The notes under the pieces are model-generated. The model saw only the letters and a program-made list of their open reading frames with translations, ran no database searches and was not told the DNA's origin. From Psettodes erumei (taxonomy: Eukaryota > Chordata > Actinopteri > Pleuronectiformes > Psettodidae): a stretch of DNA of 64,000 nt. This document shows, in pieces, positions 26,601 to 39,070 of the stretch; positions within the stretch are counted from its first letter, which is position 1; each line of letters begins with the position of its first letter. The stretch lies in contig JAFBJZ010000772.1 of NCBI GenBank assembly GCA_016785225.1, positions 1,240,001 to 1,304,000 of the forward strand. Reading direction: 5' to 3'. A program made the translations under genes and the position numbers.

Positions 26601-27538
26601 AGTAGGCAAGATACTGAAAGAGGGCATCCGGGCCCACATCTGTCTTGCCTGAGTGCAGTGTCTTGTTTGGTGTCTGTCAGCATCGCACGTATGCCCCTGT
26701 GACTCGGTGCCAAAGTAGAATCAGAAAAAAAAGACTGTGTGGGAGTGAAAGACAGACACCCAACACTTTCATTCTTTTATCAGAGCAGACACTGGCAGCA
26801 TTATGTACACAGAGAGACAAAAAGACTTTCCAGGACACGTATGTACTGCAAACGCGCTGAGGAATTTCATCCCCGACTGCAAGTCGGATTGGTGTGGTAT
26901 GTCCATGCTTTTATTTCCATTAAAACAGACAAAGCTGCATCTGCATTTAGAGTTCTAAATTTCTTTATTGCAGTTTGAACCCACCCTGGCATGCACGTGC
27001 TTCTGATCAAAGTGAAAACAACATTTTGACAGAGTCTAGATACTGAAGCCAATCCAACAGACCAGCTTTCTGTTGCTGTATGCACTTTTGCTCTCCTGTG
27101 TCCCCCCCCCTAAGTGGCACTGTATGTTAAGCTATACAAGTGCCAGTAGCACTCTGCTCCTCAATGAGTTCCAATGAATGGGCACAAAGCTCTCCCTGGG
27201 GAGTGCACTCGTAAAACTGTCACACTGGCCTCTAAATCAGCAAACTGGCTCACTGTTGCAGGCCCCACTCCTCTTCTACCCTCCTTTTGTTTCCTTTATT
27301 TTCCTTCCCTCTCATTTCCTCTCCTCTGCTCACTTGGGCGCAACCACGGCACAACAGGGAGCAGCTGACCAAAACAGAAAATCCCAAACTGAGAGTCTTT
27401 TACTTAATAGTTTAGTTGTCCATCTCTGGTCAACTGTCGCAATGCTCTCTTACCTTCCAGCAGGTCTCTTGCCAGACCCGGTTCTGCCCCCGTGGACCGA
27501 ACAAAGTCTGACAGGACCGCGTCCATGTCCAGAGTCAT
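11672..27538 (-). CDS. otud7a: OTU domain-containing protein 7A (Cezanne-2), 11 coding exons, 957 aa, complete
   Basis: This is a cysteine-protease deubiquitinase; relatives of this family cut ubiquitin chains, with K11 preference known for Cezanne. Coding exons in order: 27454-27538, 25044-25229, 24720-24938, 23173-23274, 22505-22632, 21740-21852, 20137-20264, 19896-20045, 14255-14369, 13582-13666, 11672-13234. All junctions are GT-AG and phase-consistent. Domains: an N-terminal UBA-like segment beginning MTLDMDAVLSDFV (about 1-45); a split OTU domain (about 125-400) with the catalytic loop TTGDGNCLLHAASLG (Cys190) and AHFSALV (His354), a 164-residue spacing that matches OTUD7B as I recall it; a long Lys/Ser/Pro/His-rich disordered region; and a C-terminal A20-type zinc finger with Cys919, 924, 936 and 939. 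OTUD7A is preferred over OTUD7B because of the ATYPQQNRTLSSQSYSPAR and HKSHTYTNGF blocks. The start is the OTUD7B-like MTLDM, because an in-frame stop lies upstream in the same exon. Confidence 0.95.
19064..19094. repeat. (GA)n microsatellite
   Basis: About 15 GA units in the intron of otud7a between coding exons 8 and 9. Confidence 0.93.
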
Positions 27539-27607
27539 GTGATCATGGGTGTGTGCTGCCCAAGGTGCAGCGGTGGCCTTGGTGGACGCCAGCCTTCACG
27601 TTCTCAT
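27539..27607 (-). promoter_or_regulatory. otud7a: otud7a 5' UTR portion of the first coding exon, with two tiny uORFs
   Basis: A strong acceptor (CCACCTTTTTTCCAG on the minus strand) ends just before 27607. The leader begins immediately with ATG AGA ACG TGA (27607-27596). A second 3-codon uORF, ATG ATC ACA TGA (27546-27535), has a stop overlapping the main ATG at 27538-27536. The TGA of the first uORF is in frame with the main ORF and blocks any N-terminal extension from further upstream. Confidence 0.65.
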
Positions 27608-30600
27608 CTGGAAAAAAGGTGGTAACAAGAAACACAACAGGCCTTAAACGTGAGTACAGTTCAGCCACACTTAAAAAAAAAAAAAAAAAATCATCATCAC
27701 TCACTAAATCTCGTGAGAAAACTCACTGCACTGCCCTTTTCCCGTACTTTAATCCCAGCCTGTATCCCCAGCCTACTTAGTGCTTCATAGAGCTGATAGT
27801 TCATAGTACTGTGACTCGCACTCCACTCCCAGTGCTCCTCCCAGTCATCACATAACATCCAGCAGCACAGATGTAATATCAACAACAACACAGCCAGGGG
27901 TTGTATCCAGGACACACCTGCCTATCTCCAAAGCCTTTGGCCTGCTGCCCATGACCATAACAACTCTAACCCTCTTCCTGCCACAGAGTGTCAAGGGGGG
28001 GGGGTCTCTGGGTATGATCCAGTACCTTAAACCACATCGACAACCTGAGAGTTGGAAAGGGAGGAAGGATGACTGGGGAGTGTTTGTGGAGCTGGCTACT
28101 TCAGCGCAATGTTATTTTGTGTGATGCTGGCCAGGCAGCATGTTTACATCATGGCTAGATAACACCAGGGTCCTAATTAATTAATCAACAAGCAGTGCCT
28201 TGTTGGGTCACGAACAGCATTTCTGCAGCGCACAAGCATTCACTCCCTCGGCCCACGGAACGAATGAGCCCGGCATAGCTCTCGATCCAGAGATGGAGCA
28301 GCTCGCAGCATTGTCCCCGAAGAAAACAAACACCCACAGGTTTGCGTCTCTGACAGCCGGGCCTCTGTGTTGCAGACCAGAGGTTTGAAGGCCGCTCAGG
28401 TCCATGGCTTTGACCCGCAGAGGAGGGAGAGCATGCTGGAGATGTCCAGATACTCCACCCACATCTCTGAGAAGTGACAGCATGCCACATGGCATGACCA
28501 TCCATCAGGTTTTGGCTCAGTCTTATGAACTGACGATGCTCTGGAAATAAGAGCGGACGCAAAACAAATGCTGTTGTTTCCTGCCTCTGACGCTGAGGCA
28601 TGTTAGCGGGGCACTGTGACAGCAGGCCAAACATTGTGGGGTTGGTTTTTTTTTTTTTACTGGCTGCAATATAAGTGTCAAATTTGCAATGTCCTCTCAG
28701 TCAGTATTATTGTCACATGAGAATTACGAGGCTCACGACATTAAAAAAACAGTCTGACAGCTGAGGACTGCATGATTACTTGCATCAGAGAGAGAGAAAA
28801 AAAATATCTTTGTTCCACACCCAGCAACATTAGTCTTTATCACATGCATTATTAATGAGTCAAAGCTGCACTTAAGCTGTAAGTTAGCTGACCTAGTTAC
28901 TGACAGCCTTTTGCATTGTGTTACATGTGTTACCACTGTACTGACAGAATATAAGCATGTGTAAAACCACAGCAAACCTCGGCCGGAGCACAGCTGGAGC
29001 AGCTACAACTACAGTGTGTCAGAGATCACGATATTATGGTTGATGCATAATAAGTTATCTGATCAAAATGTATCTCTGGAGGACTGTTTTCTCTTTATTT
29101 GGACCTCTTTGTAAAAAAGCAACTCAGGAGCGCTTTTAATACCAACGTGCAAACTTATTTGCAGGAAATTCGAAAGCCTTGAAAGTCACAATGTGATTTA
29201 TTAGCCTTCGAGGACCACAGACACAACACGTGCATAATTACACTCCCCTGGGATGGACATTTACGTATCTCTGGCCCTAATACAGGACAATAGGCTGCAA
29301 TTGGGAATCACGATATTGCATTGCGGGGCAAAAAAGCCTTGAGTCTGGTGGTGTGGAGCAAGTCGCACAAATAGCTGAATATTATAAGTCATGACCTCAT
29401 ATTTTCCCTTAAGAACTGCCCGCCATCCCCGTGGGAGGTAATTATGACTCAGAAACACCGTAACGCAATGTTTTTTGATCTGACATAAAACCATGTGGGC
29501 CAGAGGAGGCAGGGGCTGTCCAACTTCCTGTTACTCACAATCATAAAGTAGCAAATTTGTCACACACAGGCTTCCTGCACAAAGTGAAGGCCTTACAAAC
29601 AGCATGAGTATCAATAACAGTAACATGATCATGTATATGACATTTGTCTGTGTTACAAATACTTTTACCTTTGTAATTCAGAGTACATTTTGCGATAACA
29701 TTTTTCATTTTTCTGATTACTGTATTTGAGAATTTGAACGTAAGACCTATGATGTAGTTGGAGGGTGCAGGTAGGATGGACCTGAAATAAGCTACAGTGT
29801 CCATGTACATCACAGTGAAGGAAGGTGATAGCCAGTACAGCAGCATTCCTGATTTACGTTCTTAATAGTTTTTGGTAAACAGTTTGTGGAGGTCTGCAGA
29901 AAAAAAGAATAGAAAAATTTGACCTTAGCTACACGCAGTGCTTGACAACAGGAGGTTTGTGTCCTTTTATAGGATTTGTTGATAAGAAGAAAAATAGAGA
30001 ATAACTCAGACCTTATCCTGTTAATGTTATTTATTGGCCGTCAATGACAATGCTTTTTTTTCTCCAAAACAAACCTACATTCTCTATTTCCGCTGAGGGT
30101 TGTTGAGGAGCCATCAGATGACCACAGGACTGTGTGGACCACATGCAGTTCTAGTCCATGGCTTCAGAGGCAGCTGTGGAGAGGAAGACACAGCGGATGC
30201 AGAGAACCCTGAAACAAACACAAACACAAATACTCACATTTATCATCCTGAAATAGAAAATTACAGCCCTCCGTTGTGATTGGACAAGTTCAGTTGGAAG
30301 CTGCTATAAAACACACAACCGAGACACACACAGACAAGATGTTAAAATCTTAATTCAAATTGACCCCTCAAGCTATTGCTTTCATCATGTGTCAGTTAGA
30401 AACCACTTTCAACCATTAGATTATTGACCAAAAATTAAAGATTGAAAGACTTTTTAAATTCAGCTTAAGACCTGAGGTTCAGGTAGTTGCAGCGGTACCT
30501 GTTTTCCCCTCCCAAGACCCCACCTCTTAAAGTTATTTACATTGGCGTAATCACATTTTCAGGTTCTCACAGTAAGATGCAGGTGCATATGTGACACCAC

Positions 30601-32960
30601 CACCATCGTGGCAGAAAGAAACTGCAGTGCTGGCCTCACCGCCTCAGCTTTTTACGTAACGGAATGCTAACGTGCTGATGCCGGTGCAGGCAGAGAAGGT
30701 CGCTGGTGGGTTGCTATGCTCCAGGATGATCCTGCATGACGCAGCAGGCGGAGATGCGATTGTATGTGCAAGACAAACACACACACATGGAAACAGTGAG
30801 AGAGGAGTGTGAGAGCAGCCACAGTGGAAACTGCCACCCTCCCCGGTGGATCACACCACCCATTTTCAGCAGAATGTTGGCGAGAGCTGAGGAGTTAGTG
30901 TCAAAGCCTTCCTAAGTGGGACTGAAATATCCCTGTGTCATGCATAATTCAGTAAAAAGAACAGTAAAATGGTTCGTATACTGTATGTGCCCTCTTTGTA
31001 TTTGTATAAACTGTTACACAAACTTTGTCCACAGCACCGTCTGAGTTCATCTTTCAAATCACATAAATATAACTGAAAGTTTGCAATCAGCTGACCAACA
31101 CATCGCTGATGGCTGTAAGACATGTGTATTTAGACGGACCACTGATAAGTAGCAGGTCTGGGAATAGTGCAAGGATATTCCACTCAGGCAGACGTGATGA
31201 CTAACATTGTCCTCAAGTCAAACTGAGAAAAAGAAAGTAATTAAGCAGAAGTTCTAAAATAGAAAATTTGTCTAAGTGTTAAAAAAAAGATTCGCACTGG
31301 ACCATGACTAACATTTCAGCATGAGCACACCCTAAATACCAAATGACCTCCACAGGTTAGTCATCTCTAAAACGGTGACCATATTTTCATTAGAAGAAGA
31401 AAAAAAATCCTTGCGACTGAAAAGAAATTTAAAGTTTTATATGTGGCAGATGCTTCACGAGGACACTGCCGGTTTATATCCATTTCGCTGCAATTACCTT
31501 TGTGAATTTACAGATGGTTTAATTAAGTCTTTTAATTTAACAAGTATTTTTAAACAGGATATATGCTAATATTATATACAGTAAGGAGCTGGTCTGGCTA
31601 CTTCTTTCATCACTAATTTCGTTTAAATTTAATAAGACTAAAAACTACTCAGTTAGGATGGTAACAATACATACTGCAAACTAGAAAATAGAAATAGAGT
31701 GTGTATCTTACCACTGTATATTTGAACAGGCCATGTTCACAACAGGCTGTATCTAGTGGCTGTACAAACACTTTAGTCTGAGACCATGGGGACATGCAAC
31801 TGGCTATTTTCACATTGATGCATTGTCTACAATCTTGCTATTACACTTCAGAGGAGCAGACATTAGTAACAGAGCAGAGGCAAGTTGTGTATACCCCTCA
31901 CAGGCAAACATACACCGCATTGTTTACCGCCTATAGTCCACTGACTCGTGAGCTTTCTGCCTGCAGTCCCTCCAAATCTACCAGGACACACTCGTGGATG
32001 GGGAAAACCACTGGGTTCATGTCTTAATCGTCTGAATGCACATTCACAGGACAACCGTCCTCTTCATTAACCAGTTAGGAGGATACAAAAGGCTCCATCA
32101 TCACGACACACAACAGCACTGGTTCACGACCACTGCGGGAAATCCGGGAGTCTCAAAGTGGAAGTTTCTTCAAACCCAAAAACCTCGAGCTGCTGCCTTA
32201 ACATCAGAGTTGATATAAATGAAGCGCCTCGTTACAATGTGAGCTCAAATAAAGGTTTTCAGGGATAACAGTCTATAGGATGCAAGCTGAAGACTATAGG
32301 AATGATGCTGCTGCAGCTAACCCACTGTGACTGACACCATGCTGATGTTTTAGAATTTACTGTCCAAAAAACAAGCCGCTTTTTTATTAAGAGATTTACA
32401 ATGTGATGTGTACCTGTGTATATTTAATAACACTTAACGACAGACTAAATAAGTCGTGTCAGCTGACACGTAGGTTTTTGTAAATACAAATTACACCACA
32501 AGACAACAAACCTACCTGTGTAAATTCTTCAGATGAGGGGCTTTATAGGTGTTTAAATCTAATTAACCTTTGATCAGAGGAGAAATACCGTATCTCTTCT
32601 TAACCTGTGAAACAATAAAAAAGGGCTTAGAAAAACAGCCGCACCCTCAAATATGATTAAATGCAAATTCATTATCTCTCCGCCCTCTACTTCCTTTTTT
32701 TAAATGTTTAACTTTACTACAGGCTGCAATACTTTAAACTGCCAGTTAACCAGCTGGCTGATTAAAGCACAAAATGACTTTTACTGCGATCTACAAAACT
32801 TAACAATGGAGACTTCTGGGATTTATACTGTGAATACACACAAACAATCTCAGGAAGAGTAATGCGCAGTCGGTTTCTCATCGAGAGACTTATTTGTTGT
32901 TTAATACAGATTCTCTTTTTGACCCTTACAAGCAAATGCGCTACAGGCTACTTTCTCATG

Positions 32961-33226
<266 letters not shown>

Positions 33227-36200
33227 GCAACAACTTTACCGTAATAGGATGATTTATGGCTGAGATAATTGTCTCCGTAGTGAGTGGTGATCGCCCACAT
33301 GCCAGGCAGATACACAGCAGGTGGGAGGTGAACATACTGTACAAATGCTCACACTTTATACTCTTTGCTCTGCATCTCCCCCAGAAGTGGAACATGGTAA
33401 ATCCTGTACATGCACACCAAGGTTGACGGCAGAGTGTACATTTGCAGTTTTGCTTTTAAAAGCCTGCTTCTATTTTGGCTGAGATGTTTTTTTACGCTTT
33501 GCAAAAAAAAAAGGGGCTCTGTGGTACAGCATAAAATACTGACGCTGTTAGGGAAAACCCTGTCCTTTGTACACTCATTAATTTAGAATCTTAACACTCC
33601 AAGAGATAATTTATGTTTTTGTTCCCATTCGCCATAAAACTGCATCGTCTGCTTCAATGTGTGACTCCCTCCATGTCACAGAACCCTTTCAACAATGTGT
33701 AAAACTGCTGCTTTAAAGAGGAGAATGTACAGTGCTGAGCAGGGACAAAATAACACCACAGTATTATGCAGTTTAATTTTTACCCTATTCTGGTTGGTTG
33801 AGGCTACTGCCATTGGAAAAGTTGGCATTTTTCTTTGTTTTTAATGGAATTTACAATGCAAAACCATTGACACTTTAAGTAATCAATCTTACACCTCTCT
33901 CCGTAAAAAGGCGAAAAGGCTGTGACGGAAGTAAATCCTGCCATCATCCTCCCGCTGCTGCACGACCATTTTGACTTGACAGTCAGAATCCAACGGATCA
34001 GCACAGTGACGATGGATGAACTGTACCTTTTTATAAAGCCTGGCTGTCACACTGTGACAAGCTGCTGCTGAACCTGCCGGTGGCACAACATCTGGTGTCG
34101 GCCTCCGACTGACCTACAGCCAGGAGAGGAGAGGAGGCCTGGGCAGCTGAGGACGGTTTTTATATATATATAAAATCTGGTTTGGAAATTTTGTTGTTCA
34201 CATCCGGGGTTGTTTTATTATCACATGTATCACATTGCATCAGCGTACTTCACAGCTCCCCCATATAGTAGACAGTAGCAGTCCAAAGTGTCAACAGACA
34301 CCTCTGAAACCTGAAACCTGAGGCTGCTTTACAAAACAGTGGCAAGAGACCTGTCCTGCAAAGGTGGAACATGAGATGTGGGCTCGTTAGTTTAACGCAA
34401 GTGAAGTTAGTGAAACCTCAAAGAGTCTGATCCCTCCTCTCCTGGACAGAATATCTTTTTGACTCTACAGTCCGAGCAGGGAATAAAATCTCACACTCCG
34501 ACTTGAACAAGCAGCTCGGTCGGGCCAAAGTATGTCGCCAGTGTGTGAGCGGAGTAAACAGGGCCGAGCACCACTGGGCTGAAGCTCCTATGTTCAACAT
34601 CCTATGATCCCCGGCCCTTTACGAGTCCACGGGTGTGCGAGAATGCAATTCTCAGTGTGTGTGTGTGCGCAGAAACACCAACCACTGCATGTCCCTTACT
34701 CAGTGTGCCCCCAGCCCCAGCAAGTGCTTCCATGAGGAGCTGCCAAAACACTAAAGACAGCTAATAAAAGATGGCATTCATTCTTATCCAGTACTCACAT
34801 GCCTGCGCACAGCAAAATGTCAAGCCACCCTCTCAGTTATGGTCAGAGGGGGAAAAAAAGGTCTGTTTTTCCTACAACAATGGTACAGCTTTGCTATTTT
34901 AATACACTACAAGATGGAAACACTAACACCACACAACAGTTTCAGAACGGCGTTGGCGCACAGCTATTATTGATGTAATTCAATGAATGAAGGTAGAAAG
35001 AGGAAAGATACAGCAATGGAAAAACGCTACTAGACTTTTGGGCAATTGCATGTTGGAAAAAGAAAAAAAGAACACAAAACAAACGAGCACAGTTCCAGTC
35101 AAACAGATCATTTCCACCTTGCATCAGTGTCGAAGAATCAACACAATCCATTAGCATGCCTCATAACACAGCACACTAAAGTGGCATGGGAAATTCAAGT
35201 AATGGGATATCATAATGTTTCACCGAACAACACACTAAGCACTTCCACTATGTCAAAGTCCTTCCTTGAGAGCGCAAGATTCAATCAGTGAATTTCAATG
35301 AAGAGTGGAAGCACTGCTTGAAACTCAGCCTTCATATCAGTCAGTCGGCCCCAATCTCGAGCCTTCCTCCTCCTTCTCCTCCTCCTCCTGTAGCCACAAT
35401 GGCAATCTTGTATTTATGGTGATTGTGTGTGTGCATCACCAGTAAGAAGCGTACGGGGGCGGGGAACGTGTGCGTGCCCATGCTGGAAGGTGTCGCAGGC
35501 AGCCCGGGGAATGAATGACGCGTTACAATCAGCACCTGGGATGACATGTTTGAGCGAGGGCTCTTCAGGCATCAAGTTTAGTCATTTTGGTTTCGGAGTG
35601 CACCATCTCTGTCGGTTTCTCACCCCCTTTCTCTCTCCACTCACCATGTGGGAGTATGCCGAGTCACACCTTATCCCTCCACATCCCTCCATTACACTCT
35701 AATCGCTAGTGGGGCGTTCCTTGTCTTCAGGACCTGCAGAAAGGAATTTATTTTGCCATCTGCACCCCCAGAAATCAACTTGCTGAGCCCTACTTCGAGA
35801 GACAAGATGGAGATACAAGCAAAGAGGAAGCTGAGATGGTAGAAGCTCTGACTCTGCTGCACGTCAGCTGCACACTAACCACTCCTGTTTAATGCACGGC
35901 AGAAGATGAGTGTAATGCTCTCAGGTCTTGACCTCTAGACAGAGTCTGAAAAGAAGTCATGCACAAACACTTCAGTACTTTCTCTTCCGCTCTTCTTAAT
36001 CCTTCTCCAAACTAAAAAAAAAAAAAAGCCCAGCTTCTGTGCTGCAGCCTTTCACATGCTGTGAAAAAAAGATGCTGCTGGAAGCAATAATGTCACTTTA
36101 CATCTCATTGCTGAGCTGCACACTGCCAACACAGCATATGCATGGAGTGGAGAGTTGTTGTCGCGTTGCACTAAATGCATCATCACGTTAATATTTGAGG

Positions 36201-38689
36201 TCAAATTTGATTAACGCTACAGTGGACAACATGAGCAATGTGCTGTGGGTATACCCCAAGGGACACTGGTGTTTCTAGAAAACTTTCAATATTTGTTAGT
36301 TGTTCAGAAGTTCAGGCTGTGAGCCGACTGAATTCACACAACAAGCAATAAACCAATTGAACAAAAATCAGCGATGATGATTCTTTGGTCTGACCTCACA
36401 GTCCAGTCACATCTCTCGTTCCAACAGAGCTGAGCAGACACAGCTCAGCTGTGTGTGTGGCATGCACCCAAACAAAGAACCGGTTGCTGAGGGGCACAAG
36501 AACAAGATCATAACCCCTTAAAATGTCAATCCCTCCAGCCCCCCACCACCCCCCACCACAGAGGCAAATAGCCTTTTTTCCCCAAATGGGTCCTTTTTCG
36601 ACAGTGCCACAAGCAGACAGCTGTGACTACAGACCAAGGCCTTACCAAAGCAGAGGGTTCCTGACTTCCTGTTGCCAAAACAGCACACTGCTGCTGTACA
36701 TTACACACTGCAGCAGCCTGTGTCAGGTATATCGATAAAAAGCGTTGTTTCTAGTAAGGACACTGAGATGTCAGAAATAAGAAGTGCTTGTTATCTGAAT
36801 TATACCGATTCCACGTAATATAAACAGACCAACTGAAGCCAGCTGGTGCTTCCTATTCAGGTCTGTGTCCCCTCAAGTGTAGAATGCAGAATCTTTCCTC
36901 GCATCCACTATCCTCGCTAAGACGTCGACACGTAGCTCGACTCAGGAAGATTTCTGGTGTAAATATGCCAGTGGATTGGCTTCAAATATAAAGATTATTA
37001 TCACCCATCACATACAGATGATGTGATAATTGGGGATATACTATAATTTTACATCCAAACCTACAGGGTGTATACAGTCGGTATAATGATGTGCACTCTA
37101 AATTCACAGAAATGAAACACACACACACAGATGAAAAATATGCTGTAGGTGAGCTTAGCAGCTATGCAGTACTTCATGTTCTCCTGTCAGCCTGATCATT
37201 TCATTTTGGTACCATGAAAAAAAAAAAAAAGCACGAAAGTAGCATTTATTGCAAAGCAGTGCACAATGTCACGGGGGTTAGATCACTTACTGCTGTAGCT
37301 TTAAACGAGCGGCTGAACAGAAGTAATTGTACTGAGCTGAAAGTCTGCTTTGAATCACAGGGCGGCCACAATGTCCTACAGTGACCCCTGAAAATAAGAA
37401 TTTCATTATCTCCACAGAAACTCCAATAAGAAAGGAAATACTAGAAGAGATTGTTGTGACACCTGTTCTCAGACTCTGCATATCACTAATACCTGCATTA
37501 TAGTGTGTGGCACCACTACTGGATTGATCCTGTGCGTGGGCGCTTGCTTGGTTGTGCGTGCACATTCAAGTAGGTGGAAGGGGCAATATCGCACAACCTC
37601 ATTCTTAATTTAGTATCTGCATCAAAAAAACCCTTAAAACTCATCCAGCTGTATGTTCCTGAATAAAAAGCAAGAGTAGCAATGTCCATACCTTGAGTAT
37701 GTATTGGTGAGCTTTCATCACTTTTGTGCTAGTTACCAATTACCAATTACCACTGAAGGCACAGCTCTTTCTTCAGTTAGCAAATGCCTACCCACCCACC
37801 ACACCCAAGATAAAATTAGGCTCTATTATGGGCGTTAGTGTCTTTGTTTTTGATTACTGCGTGCATTCATCAAATTAAGCCAAGCACACTCACACAAAGA
37901 CATTCATGCACATGCACAAGTCATTGCTCGTAATGCGAGCCACTTTTGTTTTTCTCATGGTTAGGGAGACATGCATGTTGGCTAAATGGAAACAAAATGT
38001 ATTGCAAAAATTGAAAAATGCATTTTCTCTGACAAGGAACGCCTAACAAAATCATTTCAAAATTCATTGAAATGGTTCCTTCCTGCAGACTTTTGACACT
38101 GAAACCTGAAAGTTTATTTGACGTGCACAGCTGCACAGTTGTGCTTTCAGACATAAAGTTAGTCACTGTTCTTGTCACCCCCAAATTATATGCATAAAAT
38201 TAGCTGGAGTTGTAACATTTGATGGCAGCAATAATGTCGGAATATGGAATGAACTCATCCCTCTTTGATGGCAAAATAATCTTTGCTGCAGACACAGGAG
38301 GAACACTGTGGTTATATGAGTGTTCAAGAATCAGAACATATAATTTTAATATGACCATGGCCAGTGAATTTTTAATAGCGGTAATAGATAAATGGCCCTA
38401 GGTTCTCCAGATGCTAATAACTGTAAAGACACTCTAGCCAATAAATACCTAGAATTACCACCTTGCGGTTGTGAGCCTCCACCAACCCGTCAAAACTGCA
38501 TTTTACATCTATGGCTGTCCAGACCCATGGATGCTTCACACACATCTTCAACCCGCCACCACAACAGATCAATGTAATCACCACAGTATGAAGACGGGCA
38601 CGCAGGATTAGTAGCACCATTTCAGTAACCGACCAAATGAAATAAAGTTACAATCGCCCCTTCTCTTAGTTATGCCTTTAAATACTGGC

Positions 38690-39070
38690 AAGAAAAAAAG
38701 TTTTTGCAGAACATTATGCTATCATAGTGAATTTGACCTTTGACCTTTTGGATATAAAATGTCATCACTTCATTATTTTTTCATATTAGACATTTGTGTG
38801 CTTAAGTTTTCCCCCAAAAACATGTTGTGACATGAAGTCACAGTGATTTTGACCTTTGACCAGAAAATTCTCTTCAGTCCGTCCTTAAGTCTAAATGGAC
38901 ATTTTTGCCAGATGTAGTGAAAGTCTCTCCAGGCTGCCCTGATTTATGGCATTCAGGAGAATGGAACTGATGTACACCTACAAGAATGTACAGTCTGTTC
39001 AGACAGGGAAAACGTGCAAAACATAATGTCCTCCGGTCACAGCTGTCGCCAGCCTGGAGGCATGAAAACT
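38690..39070. mobile_element. degenerate copy of a common teleost interspersed repeat carrying TGACCTTTGACC motifs
   Basis: The layout matches a family I recall as frequent in percomorph genomes: a 'gtcacagtga...tgacctttgacc' unit, a 'gtcc-ttaagtctaaatggac' unit, and a right end resembling 'cataatg-cctccggccacggctatcgcc...ggaggcat'. Here the same blocks appear in the same order with substitutions (right end near 39020-39066). Exact ends and class cannot be set by eye. Confidence 0.6.

Noticed and set aside
30100..30230. Possible extra otud7a leader exon (minus strand, after TTTGTTTCAG)
   Set aside because: The acceptor is plausible, but the donor (GTAG|GTTTGT) is weak and nothing in the sequence ties it to the gene.
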